64,000 bases of DNA from an uncultured Victivallis sp. Lineage in GTDB: Bacteria; Verrucomicrobiota; Lentisphaeria; Victivallales; Victivallaceae. The stretch's first letter is position 1, and every line of letters starts with the position of its first letter. Both the position numbers and the translations under genes were made by a program. Below, in pieces: positions 1 through 8,541 of this stretch. The notes under the pieces were generated by a model. The model made no database searches, had not been told where the DNA came from, and was given only the letters and a program-made list of their open reading frames with translations. The DNA lies in contig NZ_CALXSK010000001.1 in NCBI RefSeq assembly GCF_944391105.1, positions 186,001-250,000 of the forward strand, read 5' to 3'.

Positions 1-1
1 C

Positions 2-535
2 TCCGTCCTCGGGGTGGCGACCAGCGCGAAACTCCTCAATAAAAACAACGAAATCGAACGACTCGAACGGGTATTCGCCGCCGATGCCACCGCAACCGTG
101 GCGGGCGCTCTCTGCGGACAGAGCACCGTCACCTCCTATCTCGAGAGTGCCGCGGGAGCGGAGGCGGGCGGCCGGACCGGACTGACCGCCGTGGTGATCG
201 GAATCTGTTTTCTGCTGGCGATGTTCTTCTCGCCGTTCATCATGGCGATCGCGGGATATCCGCCGGTCACCTCGGCCGCGCTTGTGGTCGTGGGAGTCAT
301 GATGATGAGTTCCGTCTCCGAAATCCGATGGGATGACTACACCGAGGCGGTTCCCGCGTTCCTGATCTTCGCGGGAATCCCGTTCAGCAACAGCATCGTC
401 GGCGGAATCTCCCTCGGCCTCATCCTCTATCCGTTCATCAAGATCGGCAGCGGAAAAATCCGGGATCTGAACTGGTTCTCCTATCTTTCCGCAGCGTTCC
501 TGATTCTCTACCTCATCCTGCTGAACGGAAAATAA
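2..535 (+). CDS. NCS2 (AzgA-type) purine permease, C-terminal part
   Basis: This is the 3' part of an inner-membrane nucleobase transporter. The reading frame is open from base 2, and the residues before the GTG at 14 (SVLG) match the family, so the gene starts outside the window. The segment TSYLESAAGAEAGGRTGLTA is the AzgA-branch signature around the substrate site. Several hydrophobic membrane helices follow, ending in FLILYLILLNGK. The AzgA branch imports adenine, guanine or hypoxanthine with protons. The exact purine cannot be told from this fragment. Downstream lies a regulator with its own promoter, so there is no clear operon link. Confidence 0.9.
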   Translation, partial: SVLGVATSAKLLNKNNEIERLERVFAADATATVAGALCGQSTVTSYLESAAGAEAGGRTGLTAVVIGICFLLAMFFSPFIMAIAGYPPVTSAALVVVGVMMMSSVSEIRWDDYTEAVPAFLIFAGIPFSNSIVGGISLGLILYPFIKIGSGKIRDLNWFSYLSAAFLILYLILLNGK

Positions 536-575
536 CCGGAAAGCCACCGCATCCACAAGAATTCCCGGGCAAGTT

Positions 576-603
576 GTTATATAGAAGTATGATTGGTTAT
601 ATA
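576..603. repeat. Paired 8-mer gttatata, 20 bp apart, possible operator
   Basis: The word gttatata occurs at 576-583 and again at 596-603, two helical turns apart and just upstream of the promoter at 630-658. Spacing on one DNA face suits a dimeric regulator, possibly the GntR/LacI-type product encoded next. This is inference from position only. Confidence 0.3.
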
Positions 604-629
604 AAATGCGATTTTTACAGAACAAGCTC

Positions 630-658
630 TTGGCTCGAACGTTTCCCCGTGGTATAAT
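630..658 (+). promoter_or_regulatory. Sigma70-type promoter for the regulator-pseudopilin-glycosidase cassette
   Basis: The -35 box TTGGCT (630-635) and a consensus -10 box TATAAT (653-658) are separated by exactly 17 bp, about 30 bp before the regulator start at 691. Confidence 0.65.
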
Positions 659-690
659 TAACATGGAAATCAAACAGAAAGATTCGATCC

Positions 691-1786
691 ATGTACGACG
701 GCGTGGAACAACGGGAACTCAACAAAAGCGAACGGTTATTCCGTTATCTTTACGATGCGATCCGGAGGGGGGAACTCCAGCATGGATCCCGCCTGGCCTC
801 AGAGTCAGAACTGGCGAAAGCGCATAACTGCTCACGAATCACCGTCCGCTCAAGCCTGCGGCAGCTTCAGGAGCTCAAACTCATCCGGCGCGTGCGCGGT
901 GACGGGACTTACATCAGCAGCGAGGGGGTGCGGTTCTCCAGCCGCAGAAATATCGCCCTCGTCGTGGATGCGACTTACGATGATCCCTTTTTTCAGGGAG
1001 TAGATCCCTATTTTTCCCATCTGATGCACGGCCTGCTTCAGAACGGAAACACGCTCGACTTTTCGGCGAATTTCATCGTCGTGCAGCCGAGAGATGTCAA
1101 TTTCATGGGGGCGTTCGCGCGGCAGGGAATCCGGCTGTGTGATTTCGACGGACTGATTTTCACGCGGCAGCTGACCGCACCAGAACTCGACCTGCTCGAA
1201 CAGGAGCGCCGCCACTTTGTGGCTCTGCAGGAGCCGTGCGATGACCGGGAGATCTCGTATGCCGCCATCGATAACGTCTCTGGCGACCAGCCATCTGCTC
1301 GACCGCGGGCGGCGCGAACTCATCTTCTTCCACGATTCGCTCGACATCAAGGTCAACCGGGACAAGATGACCGGGTTCAACCGGGCGCTGGACGAAGCGG
1401 GCATAGACTCCTCTCCCGCAGCGCGGCGCCATTACGAAATCGACCCCATGTCCATCGAAAGCGGAGCGGAAGCCATCCGCCGGTTACTGGATGAAAAACA
1501 GACTTTCGATGGACTCATCGTGCGCGGTGACTGGGCGTTCATCGGCATGGTCAATGTACTCCGTGAAAAGAAGATCCGGATTCCGGAAGATGTCTCACTC
1601 ATCCTTTACGACGATCCGGCCATCGCGTCGCGCGTACTGAATCTGGAAATCTCCCATATCTGGCAGCCTTACTCGGAACAGCTCCGCAACGCACTTGAAA
1701 TCCTCACGCGCAATCTGCCGCGTCCGCTGCCGATCAACACGGTCCATATCATCCAGCCCACTCTCGTGGTCCGGAAAACCAGTTAA
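691..1786 (+). pseudogene. GntR-HTH / LacI-type ligand-binding regulator, frameshifted
   Basis: The first frame (from ATG 691) encodes a GntR winged helix (residues about 8-75, with SESELAKAHNCSRITVRSSL) and the start of a periplasmic-binding-protein-like domain, reaching ISYAAIDNV near 1278. The rest of that domain (LATSHLLDRGRRELIFFHDS through the end, including PEDVSLILYDDP) continues in another frame to a stop at 1786. The two halves join to one protein of about 364 residues if one frame change is made at about 1275-1285. Family alignment suggests about four residues are missing there, so a small deletion is likelier than a single base error. Such proteins normally bind a sugar and control neighbouring glycoside hydrolase genes. 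It is broken as written, but a sequencing error cannot be excluded. Confidence 0.75.
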
Positions 1787-1808
1787 TCATCAAACAGGAG
1801 TCACCCCT

Positions 1809-2456
1809 ATGAAGCGAAAATTCACATTGATCGAACTTCTTGTCGTGATTGCAATTATCGCCATTCTGGCGTCGATGCTGCTTCCCGCGCTGAATCAGGC
1901 GCGTGAGAGAAGCAGAAAAACCAACTGTCTGAACAATGAAAAACAGATCGGACTCGCAATCGAACTCTACGCGGGAGACTATGATTCATGGATCGTCGGC
2001 TACTGGAAATCCGGATATAAGCCCTCCGAATGGTGGTACTGGAATCTGAGACTTCTCGGATATCTGCCCAGGAAACAAATCTGGATCTGCCAGACCAATC
2101 TGCAGGAAGCTCCAAAGCCGGAAACCGTCGACATCACCTACTGCCGGGTCAACCACAACCAATGGCGTGCGTTCTGCAACAGTTACGAGGGGACCGACCG
2201 TTTTTACAAGCTGAGCCGGCTGCCGCAGCCATCCCGGCAAATCCTGGTCATGGAGAGCCGGTTCGCACCTACCGGATACGAGAACCGACAGAATTCCGCC
2301 CCGCGCAATGGAGAGTCTCTGCGCTACTCTCAGTTGAAACAGTATGGGGCATTCTGCCACAACAACACCATGAACGGACTTTTCGCCGACGGACACGCGA
2401 CTTCGCTCCAGATCGACGAGATCACGCTGGAAATGATGAACGACCCCAACAACTGA
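1809..2456 (+). CDS. Pseudopilin with type IV prepilin leader and H-X9-DG motif
   Basis: A 215-residue protein with a class III leader (MKRKF, cleavage before F5, Glu at mature position 5 in FTLIE) and a hydrophobic helix ending at [11 protein letters not shown]. The C-terminal half carries the H-X9-DG signature (H184, D194-G195), typical of large pseudopilin families in Lentisphaerota and Planctomycetota. The start at 1809 has AGGAG eight bases upstream. Members are processed by a prepilin peptidase and assemble in type II secretion or pilus-like machines. The exact role of this subfamily is unknown. It sits between the regulator and a secreted glycosidase (10 bp gap), so all three were probably co-transcribed. 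Confidence 0.9.
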   Translation: MKRKFTLIELLVVIAIIAILASMLLPALNQARERSRKTNCLNNEKQIGLAIELYAGDYDSWIVGYWKSGYKPSEWWYWNLRLLGYLPRKQIWICQTNLQEAPKPETVDITYCRVNHNQWRAFCNSYEGTDRFYKLSRLPQPSRQILVMESRFAPTGYENRQNSAPRNGESLRYSQLKQYGAFCHNNTMNGLFADGHATSLQIDEITLEMMNDPNN

Positions 2457-2466
2457 GAGAACGGAA

Positions 2467-4905
2467 ATGAGTCGATTTTCTTTAGCGCTGCTGTGTTTAT
2501 TCGTCTGCACAATCGTTCCCGCTGCCGACCTGATCCGATTGCGACCGGACTTCTCCCGGAACGACTGGCCGGAATTGCTGATTCCATCCGAAAACCCCGC
2601 TCCGTCAATTCGCGACCGGCAGTTGGAACTGCCGCCGGGAAGTGCCGTAAGAACACCACGGTTGCCATTGACGGAGGGAACGCTCCGGGTGCGGGGAAAT
2701 GCCTCCGGACAACTGGACGTATGCCTGGGATTTTTCCGCGGGACCCATGAGATCAAAACGATCCCGGTCCGCTGCCGGGGCGGAGCTTTTGCCGAAACCC
2801 TCCTCCCTGCCCGACTGCCCGGTGACTGCGACCGGTTCGAGCTGCGGATTGCAAACACTTCGGAGAAAGCGCTTCGACTCGATTTTCTGGAACTCTCGCT
2901 TGCTGTGGAAGGAGCATTGCTCACGGGCGACCCCCTCTTCCAGAACGCGCTCGGCCGCGATCACTGGATCGTACACCGGGGCGGACGCGATTGGGATAAT
3001 CTCCCCTACTCCGGAAATGGCAAAGGCATCCGGCTCATTTCCTCCGGCGGTCCCGGCGGCGGCGGACTGCTTGAACTGAACGGCGCCGGAACCGTAACGA
3101 CCCCGGTATTCCCGTACAACGGGGAGAAGATTCTCATCGGCGCCTGGCTCCGTCAGCAGAATCTGGTCAAGGGCAAAGACAAACCCGGCTGGGCGTATGC
3201 GACCATCCAGATCGTTCAGTTCGACCGGAACGGCAAAGAGATCGGACACCGGGACCTGAGTCCGCTCGAACCGGGCGACAAACCGTGGCAGTTCCATCTA
3301 ATGACGCTTGAACCGGGAGAAGTCTCGCGCCAGACGGAGAGTTTCGCCATTTACATCCGGGTTTTCGACGGCGCGAGCGGAACGTTTCAAGTGGGGATGA
3401 CCTGTGCAATCCGGCAGGGCAGCGCGGTACGCAGAGCTCCCTACGACGAGACCCGGGGAACAATGAAGATCGACGCCCGCCGTCCTGCAAATGAATTCCC
3501 GCCGATCTGGCAGGCGGCGGATATGTCCTACGCCAGCGACATCTGTCACCGCGAAATGCGGTATGCACTCGCCCGGATTCGGGAAAGCGGAGTACGTCAT
3601 CTTCGGCTGCGCGGCTGCATGCAGGGACTCAAAATCGTGAAGTCGCTCACTCCGGACGGTAAATTCCAGCTGGATTTCACCCTGGCCGACCAACTTCTCG
3701 ACTATGTGGTCCGCGATTTGAAGTATGACTTGACATTCACGGTGGAACCGACTCCGGATCAGCTCTCCGTGAAACCGACCGGAAAACCGGACGCTTTCAC
3801 CAACATCCATCCGCCGCGCGACCGGAGAATCTGGGGAGAAATTCTCAAAGAGATCGTCAAACACTGGCTCGCCCGTTACGGCCGGGAAACCGTGGAACGC
3901 TGGAGCTTCGAGTGTTGGAACGAACCGAACGCCTCGGCATTCTTCGGCGGAACCGATACGGAATTCACCGAGATCTTCGGCACCTACCTCGAAACGCTGA
4001 CCGCCATTGAGCAGGAGGAGAAGATTGATCTCGACATCGGCACGATGAGCGCGGCCGGCCCGACGCCGTGGTTCTTCAACATCTTCGAGAAAGCGCGAAC
4101 TCTCGGCAAGCTCGATAAGATCGACTTCATCTCGTTCCATCTCTACGGGGGATTCGTCAACTCCATGGATGCGTTTCCCGGTGGAATCGCGCTCATGCGC
4201 AAAATCGCCGCGCAGAATCCGCCGATGGATCGTCGTCCTCTCCGACTGACGGAATACAACGCCAATACGATGAGCGACACCAAACTCGATCAGGCGACGG
4301 CGGCCGCATTCAACGTCCGCGCTGTCAAATGCTTTCTGGACAACGGGATCGAACGCGCGTACTTTTTCAGTGTCTGCGACTTTCTCTGGGCGTGGGACAA
4401 CAAACACTTCAAAGGCGGACTCGGGCTTTTCACCTCGACAGGAATACCCAAACCGGTGTTCAACAGTGTCATTTTGCTGAACCGCCTGACCGACTGCCGA
4501 CGCCTGCAGGTCGAGAGTTCAAACGAACCGTTCGACGCCCTCGCCGGTATCACGCCGGAGGAGGACGCCATCCGGATACTGATCACCTCGTTCGACGAAC
4601 GGCAGCCCGCAGCCGCCTCTCCGGCAAAACTCCGGCTCGAAGTCAAGCTGCCGAAACCGTACCGGAAAATCGAAATCAGCGCGACCCGTGTAGACAGTTC
4701 CCGGGCCAATTCGTTCGCGGAATTCGTCCGACAGGGGAAACCGACAGACAAAAGACAGCCGGACGTTTCCGGTTTCCGGAAAGCAAACGAGCTCAAAGCC
4801 GAACCAATTACGGCATTCCGGCTCGAGAGCGGTCGTCTCACTCTCGAACTCGAGATGGAACTGAACGCGCTCTGCTTCCTCGAAATCACGCCGGCTGACA
4901 AGTGA
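2467..4905 (+). CDS. Secreted GH39-like glycoside hydrolase
   Basis: An 812-residue exported enzyme with a signal peptide of about 19 residues (MSRFSLALLCLFVCTIVPAA). An N-terminal beta-rich part of about 330 residues precedes a clan GH-A TIM barrel. The barrel shows FECWNEPN with the likely acid/base E486, and RLTEYNAN with the likely nucleophile E596, the spacing expected for GH39-type beta-xylosidase or iduronidase relatives. A beta-sandwich tail follows from about residue 690. Substrate cannot be assigned. It is last in the cassette with the pseudopilin and regulator, so it is presumably induced by the sugar it releases. Confidence 0.82.
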   Translation: MSRFSLALLCLFVCTIVPAADLIRLRPDFSRNDWPELLIPSENPAPSIRDRQLELPPGSAVRTPRLPLTEGTLRVRGNASGQLDVCLGFFRGTHEIKTIPVRCRGGAFAETLLPARLPGDCDRFELRIANTSEKALRLDFLELSLAVEGALLTGDPLFQNALGRDHWIVHRGGRDWDNLPYSGNGKGIRLISSGGPGGGGLLELNGAGTVTTPVFPYNGEKILIGAWLRQQNLVKGKDKPGWAYATIQIVQFDRNGKEIGHRDLSPLEPGDKPWQFHLMTLEPGEVSRQTESFAIYIRVFDGASGTFQVGMTCAIRQGSAVRRAPYDETRGTMKIDARRPANEFPPIWQAADMSYASDICHREMRYALARIRESGVRHLRLRGCMQGLKIVKSLTPDGKFQLDFTLADQLLDYVVRDLKYDLTFTVEPTPDQLSVKPTGKPDAFTNIHPPRDRRIWGEILKEIVKHWLARYGRETVERWSFECWNEPNASAFFGGTDTEFTEIFGTYLETLTAIEQEEKIDLDIGTMSAAGPTPWFFNIFEKARTLGKLDKIDFISFHLYGGFVNSMDAFPGGIALMRKIAAQNPPMDRRPLRLTEYNANTMSDTKLDQATAAAFNVRAVKCFLDNGIERAYFFSVCDFLWAWDNKHFKGGLGLFTSTGIPKPVFNSVILLNRLTDCRRLQVESSNEPFDALAGITPEEDAIRILITSFDERQPAAASPAKLRLEVKLPKPYRKIEISATRVDSSRANSFAEFVRQGKPTDKRQPDVSGFRKANELKAEPITAFRLESGRLTLELEMELNALCFLEITPADK

Positions 4906-4948
4906 GAGGCATTCCTGTTCGCGACGTCGATCGCTGCGACTCTTCTTT

Positions 4949-6019
4949 TCATCGCCAGAAGAGGAGGAGCCGCAGAAGAATGTGGACGTACACCGTCGCG
5001 CCGAACAGCAGATTCCGGAATGGAATCGCCCAGTAGGCGGTCGGCACCACCGTCGCCGGAACCCCTTTGGAAAATCGGGCAAGCTGCTCACCCAGCCGCC
5101 GCAGAAATGTCACCGACCAGGGATAGTCACAAATACGGTCGAGATATTCCGGAGGGATTCCGCTCTCCCCGGCGGCCGCCCCGGCAAGAGCACCGGCAAT
5201 CGCACCGGTTGAGTCGGTGTCTCCACCGCATTTGATCACGGATTCGAGCGTCGCAGTCACGTCGCCGTAGTGGAGAAACCAGCCGTAGACCGCGACCGGA
5301 ACCGTGTGATAAACGTAACCGGAGACACCTTTCGCCAGTCCGAGAGAATCGGCGAACGCCTCGACTGTCATCGCGTTTCTCCAGCCGGTTTCCATCCGAT
5401 CGACGAGTTCCGTCCATTCCGCGTCACCGGAAGCGGCCATCCGCAACCGGGCGGAAACCTCTTCCTGCTCCGGCTTCCGCCCGATGGGAATCCGCAACGT
5501 CAGTGCCGCCATCTCGGCTGCTGCGAGCGCCCCGACATAGGCCCGTTCGTCCCGGTGCGTCATCCTCGTCGAAAGCCGCACGAAATCCCGTCGTTCAACC
5601 GGATCCGGAAACAACGCGCCGAGAACCGCACTGCGTACCGCCGCCCCATTGCCGGCAGACTTCACGCCGCTCTCCCGGCAGGAAACTCCAAACCACAGCC
5701 GCAGCACGGCGCGCAACGTCGCCCAGCCGCAGCCGCCCGGCAGAAAAAGCAGCCAGTAACGCAATCGCCAGCTCAATGAGAGCAGAAAACTCTCCGAATC
5801 ACCCGCCGAAGAGAGCACCGCCTGCGCGACGAGGATCGAGAGCTCCGTATCGTCGCTGACCATGCCATGACCGAAGAGAAACCGCTGCCGCAGCGGTCCA
5901 GGGAAGCGACTCGCCCAGCGTTTCCGCCCCAGCCGCTCCCCCGGCAGCCCGAGCGAATCTCCGGCAGCACATCCGAGCAGCAGCCCGGTCACGCGAGATT
6001 CCCGATCGTCAATTTCCAT
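4949..6019 (-). CDS. ADP-ribosylglycohydrolase (DraG/ARH-like) family protein
   Basis: A 356-residue protein with the binuclear metal motifs of the family: GCAAGDSLG near the N-terminus, SDDTE, and CGGDTDSTGAIAGALAGA near residue 255. Family members remove ADP-ribose from proteins or hydrolyse related ADP-ribosyl compounds. The target here is unknown. The C-terminus carries a hydrophobic segment (FGATVYVHILLRLLLFW) that could be a membrane anchor, which is unusual for DraG. Two ATGs compete: 6025 directly abuts GGAGA, whereas 6019 has GGAGA six bases upstream, so 6019 is preferred. It converges on the GH39-like gene and has its own promoter. Confidence 0.85.
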   Translation of the reverse strand: MEIDDRESRVTGLLLGCAAGDSLGLPGERLGRKRWASRFPGPLRQRFLFGHGMVSDDTELSILVAQAVLSSAGDSESFLLSLSWRLRYWLLFLPGGCGWATLRAVLRLWFGVSCRESGVKSAGNGAAVRSAVLGALFPDPVERRDFVRLSTRMTHRDERAYVGALAAAEMAALTLRIPIGRKPEQEEVSARLRMAASGDAEWTELVDRMETGWRNAMTVEAFADSLGLAKGVSGYVYHTVPVAVYGWFLHYGDVTATLESVIKCGGDTDSTGAIAGALAGAAAGESGIPPEYLDRICDYPWSVTFLRRLGEQLARFSKGVPATVVPTAYWAIPFRNLLFGATVYVHILLRLLLFWR

Positions 6020-6043
6020 TGGCATTCTCCGTTGCGATACTTC

Positions 6044-6072
6044 AATATATCATGTTCACAATGGAAATCAAA
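6044..6072 (-). promoter_or_regulatory. Promoter of the ADP-ribosylglycohydrolase gene
   Basis: On the minus strand, TTTGAT (6072-6067) and TATATT (6049-6044) are 17 bp apart and lie about 25 bp before the start at 6019. A run of about nine C (near 6122-6130) lies some 55 bp upstream of the -35 box. Confidence 0.5.
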
Positions 6073-6175
6073 TCAAACCGGGCCATCGACAATCCGGCCG
6101 GGCAGCATGTCGACAACCGTTCCCCCCCCCGAATTCGCAGTTCAGCCGGATCTGAGAGAAACGGGCACCGGCGAA

Positions 6176-6463
6176 TCAGCGATCGCGGTTTTCGATTCCG
6201 GCGGGCGGCTCGTCGGGCAGATCGACGACTTCGGCGTCGATGATCGCTTCGCTCGCACGGACCTCCCGTTCCAGTTCCTCCTGAGCGGGCGGCTCTGGTT
6301 CTGCCTGCCGCTGATACCAACGGTTCATGCGGATCAACCGCCGCCCGGTCAGCAGCTGCACGATCGCAAGAACCACGATCAGCAACAAAACCACCGGCAG
6401 AAACATGATGAACAACACGGCCAATATGCCGCAGGTGACGTAATTCCCGAAATCCCGGCTCAT
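6176..6463 (-). CDS. Small membrane protein of unknown function
   Basis: A 95-residue protein with one long hydrophobic stretch (about residues 9-38, LAVLFIMFLPVVLLLIVVLA) that could form one long or two short membrane helices. It is followed by a basic linker (GRRLIRMNRWYQRQ) and an acidic, proline-containing tail, probably cytoplasmic. AAAGGAG lies five bases before the ATG. It follows trmL by 13 bp and is the last gene of the rsmB-like/trmL operon. No family is recognised. Confidence 0.6.
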   Translation of the reverse strand: MSRDFGNYVTCGILAVLFIMFLPVVLLLIVVLAIVQLLTGRRLIRMNRWYQRQAEPEPPAQEELEREVRASEAIIDAEVVDLPDEPPAGIENRDR

Positions 6464-6476
6464 GAAACTCCTTTAT

Positions 6477-6956
6477 CTATTCTCCTGCTACGGCACCGCC
6501 GACGCGGGCCTGACGCAATGCCTCATATAATACAATACTTGCCGCATTCGCAAGATTCAAGCTGCGGTGGAATTTTCCCTCCATCGGAATCACCGCAAGC
6601 TGTTCCCGGTAACGTTCGTAAAACTCCGGCGGCAATCCACTCGACTCGCGTCCGAATACAAGATAACACCCCTCCGGATACGGGATGTCCCAGTAACTCG
6701 TGCGCCCCTTCGTCGAAATGAAGTGCATGAACGCCCCGGGATTCGCCTCAAGAAACTCCTCCCACGTCTCGTAAACCGTCAGATCGAGGTGCGGCCAGTA
6801 GTCCATCCCCGCCCGCTTCAGATGCTTCTCGTCGAGCGAGAACCCGAGCGGTTTGATCAGATGCAGCCGCGTGTCGGTCGAAACGCAGAGCCGCCCGATC
6901 GTCCCCGTGTTCTGCGGAATCTCCGGTGCGACCAGAACAATGTTGAACGGTTTCAT
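6477..6956 (-). CDS. trmL: tRNA (cytidine(34)-2'-O)-methyltransferase TrmL
   Basis: A 159-residue SPOUT-fold methyltransferase, the usual length of TrmL, which methylates the wobble ribose of tRNA-Leu isoacceptors. The family motifs are present: VAPEIPQNTGTIGRLCVST at the N-terminus, LVFGRESSGLP in the knot, and RSLNLANAASIVLYEALRQ at the C-terminus, which bind AdoMet. Its ATG overlaps the stop of the upstream rRNA methyltransferase by four bases (ATGA, 6953-6956), indicating translational coupling and a shared RNA-modification operon. Confidence 0.93.
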   Translation of the reverse strand: MKPFNIVLVAPEIPQNTGTIGRLCVSTDTRLHLIKPLGFSLDEKHLKRAGMDYWPHLDLTVYETWEEFLEANPGAFMHFISTKGRTSYWDIPYPEGCYLVFGRESSGLPPEFYERYREQLAVIPMEGKFHRSLNLANAASIVLYEALRQARVGGAVAGE

Positions 6957-8284
6957 GCCTCTTCCTCCCCGCCGCTCCGCCGCCGCATGCGCGCAACGAA
7001 CATCGAGTCGCAGTCGCCGTCAAAGCTGTATATCTGAAGCATCCCGCCGCACGGTTCGCCCGTCAGCGGATGCGCGAACACTTCAAGCTGAAACTCCTCG
7101 TGCGCCGCAAGAAACGCCTCGACCACCTCCGCGTTCTCCCGCGGAAACAGCGAACAGGTCGCGTAAACCAGCACTCCGCCCGGACGAACCGCCGTCGCCG
7201 CTGATTCGAGAATCTTCTTCTGCAGCTCCGCCGCCTCGCCGACCGCTTCCGGCGAAAGCGTCCAGCGGCCGTCCGGATTCCGCCGCCAGACACCGGAACA
7301 GCTGCACGGAGCGTCCACAAGAACGCCGTCGTACTGCCCGGCCTGTTTCCCGCGGAACGGTTTGCCGTCCCAGGCGCGGGTCATGATGTTCGGAAATCCG
7401 GCGCGGCGCGCGCGGGCGCGCAGATCGTCGAGCTTGTAGGCGCGCACGTCGCAGGCGACAACCGTGCCGGAACGTTTCATGAGTTCCGCGAGTTCCAGCG
7501 TCTTACCGCCCGCTCCCGCGCATGTGTCGAGCCACCGTTCGCCCGGCTTCGGCGCGGCGACGAGCCCGATGCACTGGCTCGCCAGATCCTGCACCTCGAA
7601 CTCTCCGCGCCGGAACGATTCGAGCGTGTACAAATTGACCTTCGGATTCACAATGCCCAGCGCATTCGGAATTCGCGCCTGACGCAGCAGCTTCGTTCCG
7701 CAGCTGCGCAACTCCGCCGCGATGCGGTCAACGTCCGGAGACTGGAGGCGCAGCCACATCGGCGGACGGCGCCGCAGGTCCGCCAGAAACCGTTCCGCCG
7801 GGAAATCCCCGGGCAGCAAAGAAAAGACCCACTCCGGCACAAAATCGCGATCCGTGAAACACAATTTCGTACCGAACGCCCTCCCCAGCGCCTCCGCTTT
7901 TGCCAGAAACGGCGATGGGTGGTCCGGATCCGGCTTCGGCCACGGGATTCCGAGCTCCTTTGCAAGCAGATCCGCCGCAGGGAGGTTCATGCCTTCCAGA
8001 TAGAGCGCGGCAAACAGCAGCGCATCGAGTTCCGCCCGGCCGATCCGGATCGTGCCCGACTCCAGCTCCGCACGTCGCTCCTCCGGCAGAAACCGGCGCA
8101 GAATCCCCCAGTTGCGCAGCAGCGCATAAACCGATTCACTCACAAACTGCCGGTCGCGTGAACCGTACTGCCGATTCTCCCGGAAGAATCCCGACAAGAT
8201 CCGATCCGCCGGTTTCCCCTCCCCGAACACGCCCCGGAGAACGGCGCGCAGCGCGTTCCCTGCCGCCTTCATCTGGGACTTCAT
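6953..8284 (-). CDS. RsmB/NOP-family RNA m5C methyltransferase
   Basis: A 443-residue AdoMet-dependent RNA cytosine-C5 methyltransferase. The N-terminal third looks like the NusB-like RNA-binding domain of RsmB (QYGSRDRQFVSESVYALLR). The catalytic part has motif I DTCAGAGGKT, motif IV VDAPCSCSGVWRRNPD with the release cysteine, and motif VI YATCSLFPREN with the nucleophilic cysteine. The window holds a second RsmB-type gene at 53812-55053, so the two probably modify different rRNA sites. ATG 8284 is chosen because the predicted promoter (8361-8389) would place transcription start near 8354. GTG 8293 is an alternative start, while ATG 8353 would be leaderless. Confidence 0.85.
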   Translation of the reverse strand: MKSQMKAAGNALRAVLRGVFGEGKPADRILSGFFRENRQYGSRDRQFVSESVYALLRNWGILRRFLPEERRAELESGTIRIGRAELDALLFAALYLEGMNLPAADLLAKELGIPWPKPDPDHPSPFLAKAEALGRAFGTKLCFTDRDFVPEWVFSLLPGDFPAERFLADLRRRPPMWLRLQSPDVDRIAAELRSCGTKLLRQARIPNALGIVNPKVNLYTLESFRRGEFEVQDLASQCIGLVAAPKPGERWLDTCAGAGGKTLELAELMKRSGTVVACDVRAYKLDDLRARARRAGFPNIMTRAWDGKPFRGKQAGQYDGVLVDAPCSCSGVWRRNPDGRWTLSPEAVGEAAELQKKILESAATAVRPGGVLVYATCSLFPRENAEVVEAFLAAHEEFQLEVFAHPLTGEPCGGMLQIYSFDGDCDSMFVARMRRRSGGEEEA

Positions 8285-8360
8285 TTTTTTCACATTCAAT
8301 TCGCCTGCCACAATCCGACACACTCCTCCGATCTGCACGAACCGTTTTGTCATCCTTATA

Positions 8361-8389
8361 AGATAACCCCGATATCCTCCCTTTTGCAA
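8361..8389 (-). promoter_or_regulatory. Promoter of the rsmB-like/trmL operon
   Basis: Minus strand TTGCAA (8389-8384), a 17 bp spacer and TTATCT (8366-8361). Confidence 0.45.
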
Positions 8390-8419
8390 GAGATTTGCTT
8401 TTTTTTAGATAAAAATCAG

Positions 8420-8448
8420 TTGAAAATCATCCGGTTCGGAATTATCGT
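8420..8448 (+). promoter_or_regulatory. Candidate promoter of the RND efflux operon
   Basis: TTGAAA (8420-8425), 17 bp spacer, TATCGT (8443-8448), in the 257-bp divergent gap before the adaptor gene. The -10 box is weak, so this is tentative. Confidence 0.35.
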
Positions 8449-8541
8449 AAAAACCCGTAAGAATCCGGGAACATCACCGGTTCTTCTGTCCCACGTCGCC
8501 GAACATTTTATTTGAGCAGGAAAGAAAGTTATTGCACGAAA

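Noticed and set aside
691..1786. Programmed ribosomal frameshifting in the regulator
   Set aside because: No slippery heptamer or stimulatory hairpin is evident, and residues appear to be missing, so a mutation or error is likelier.
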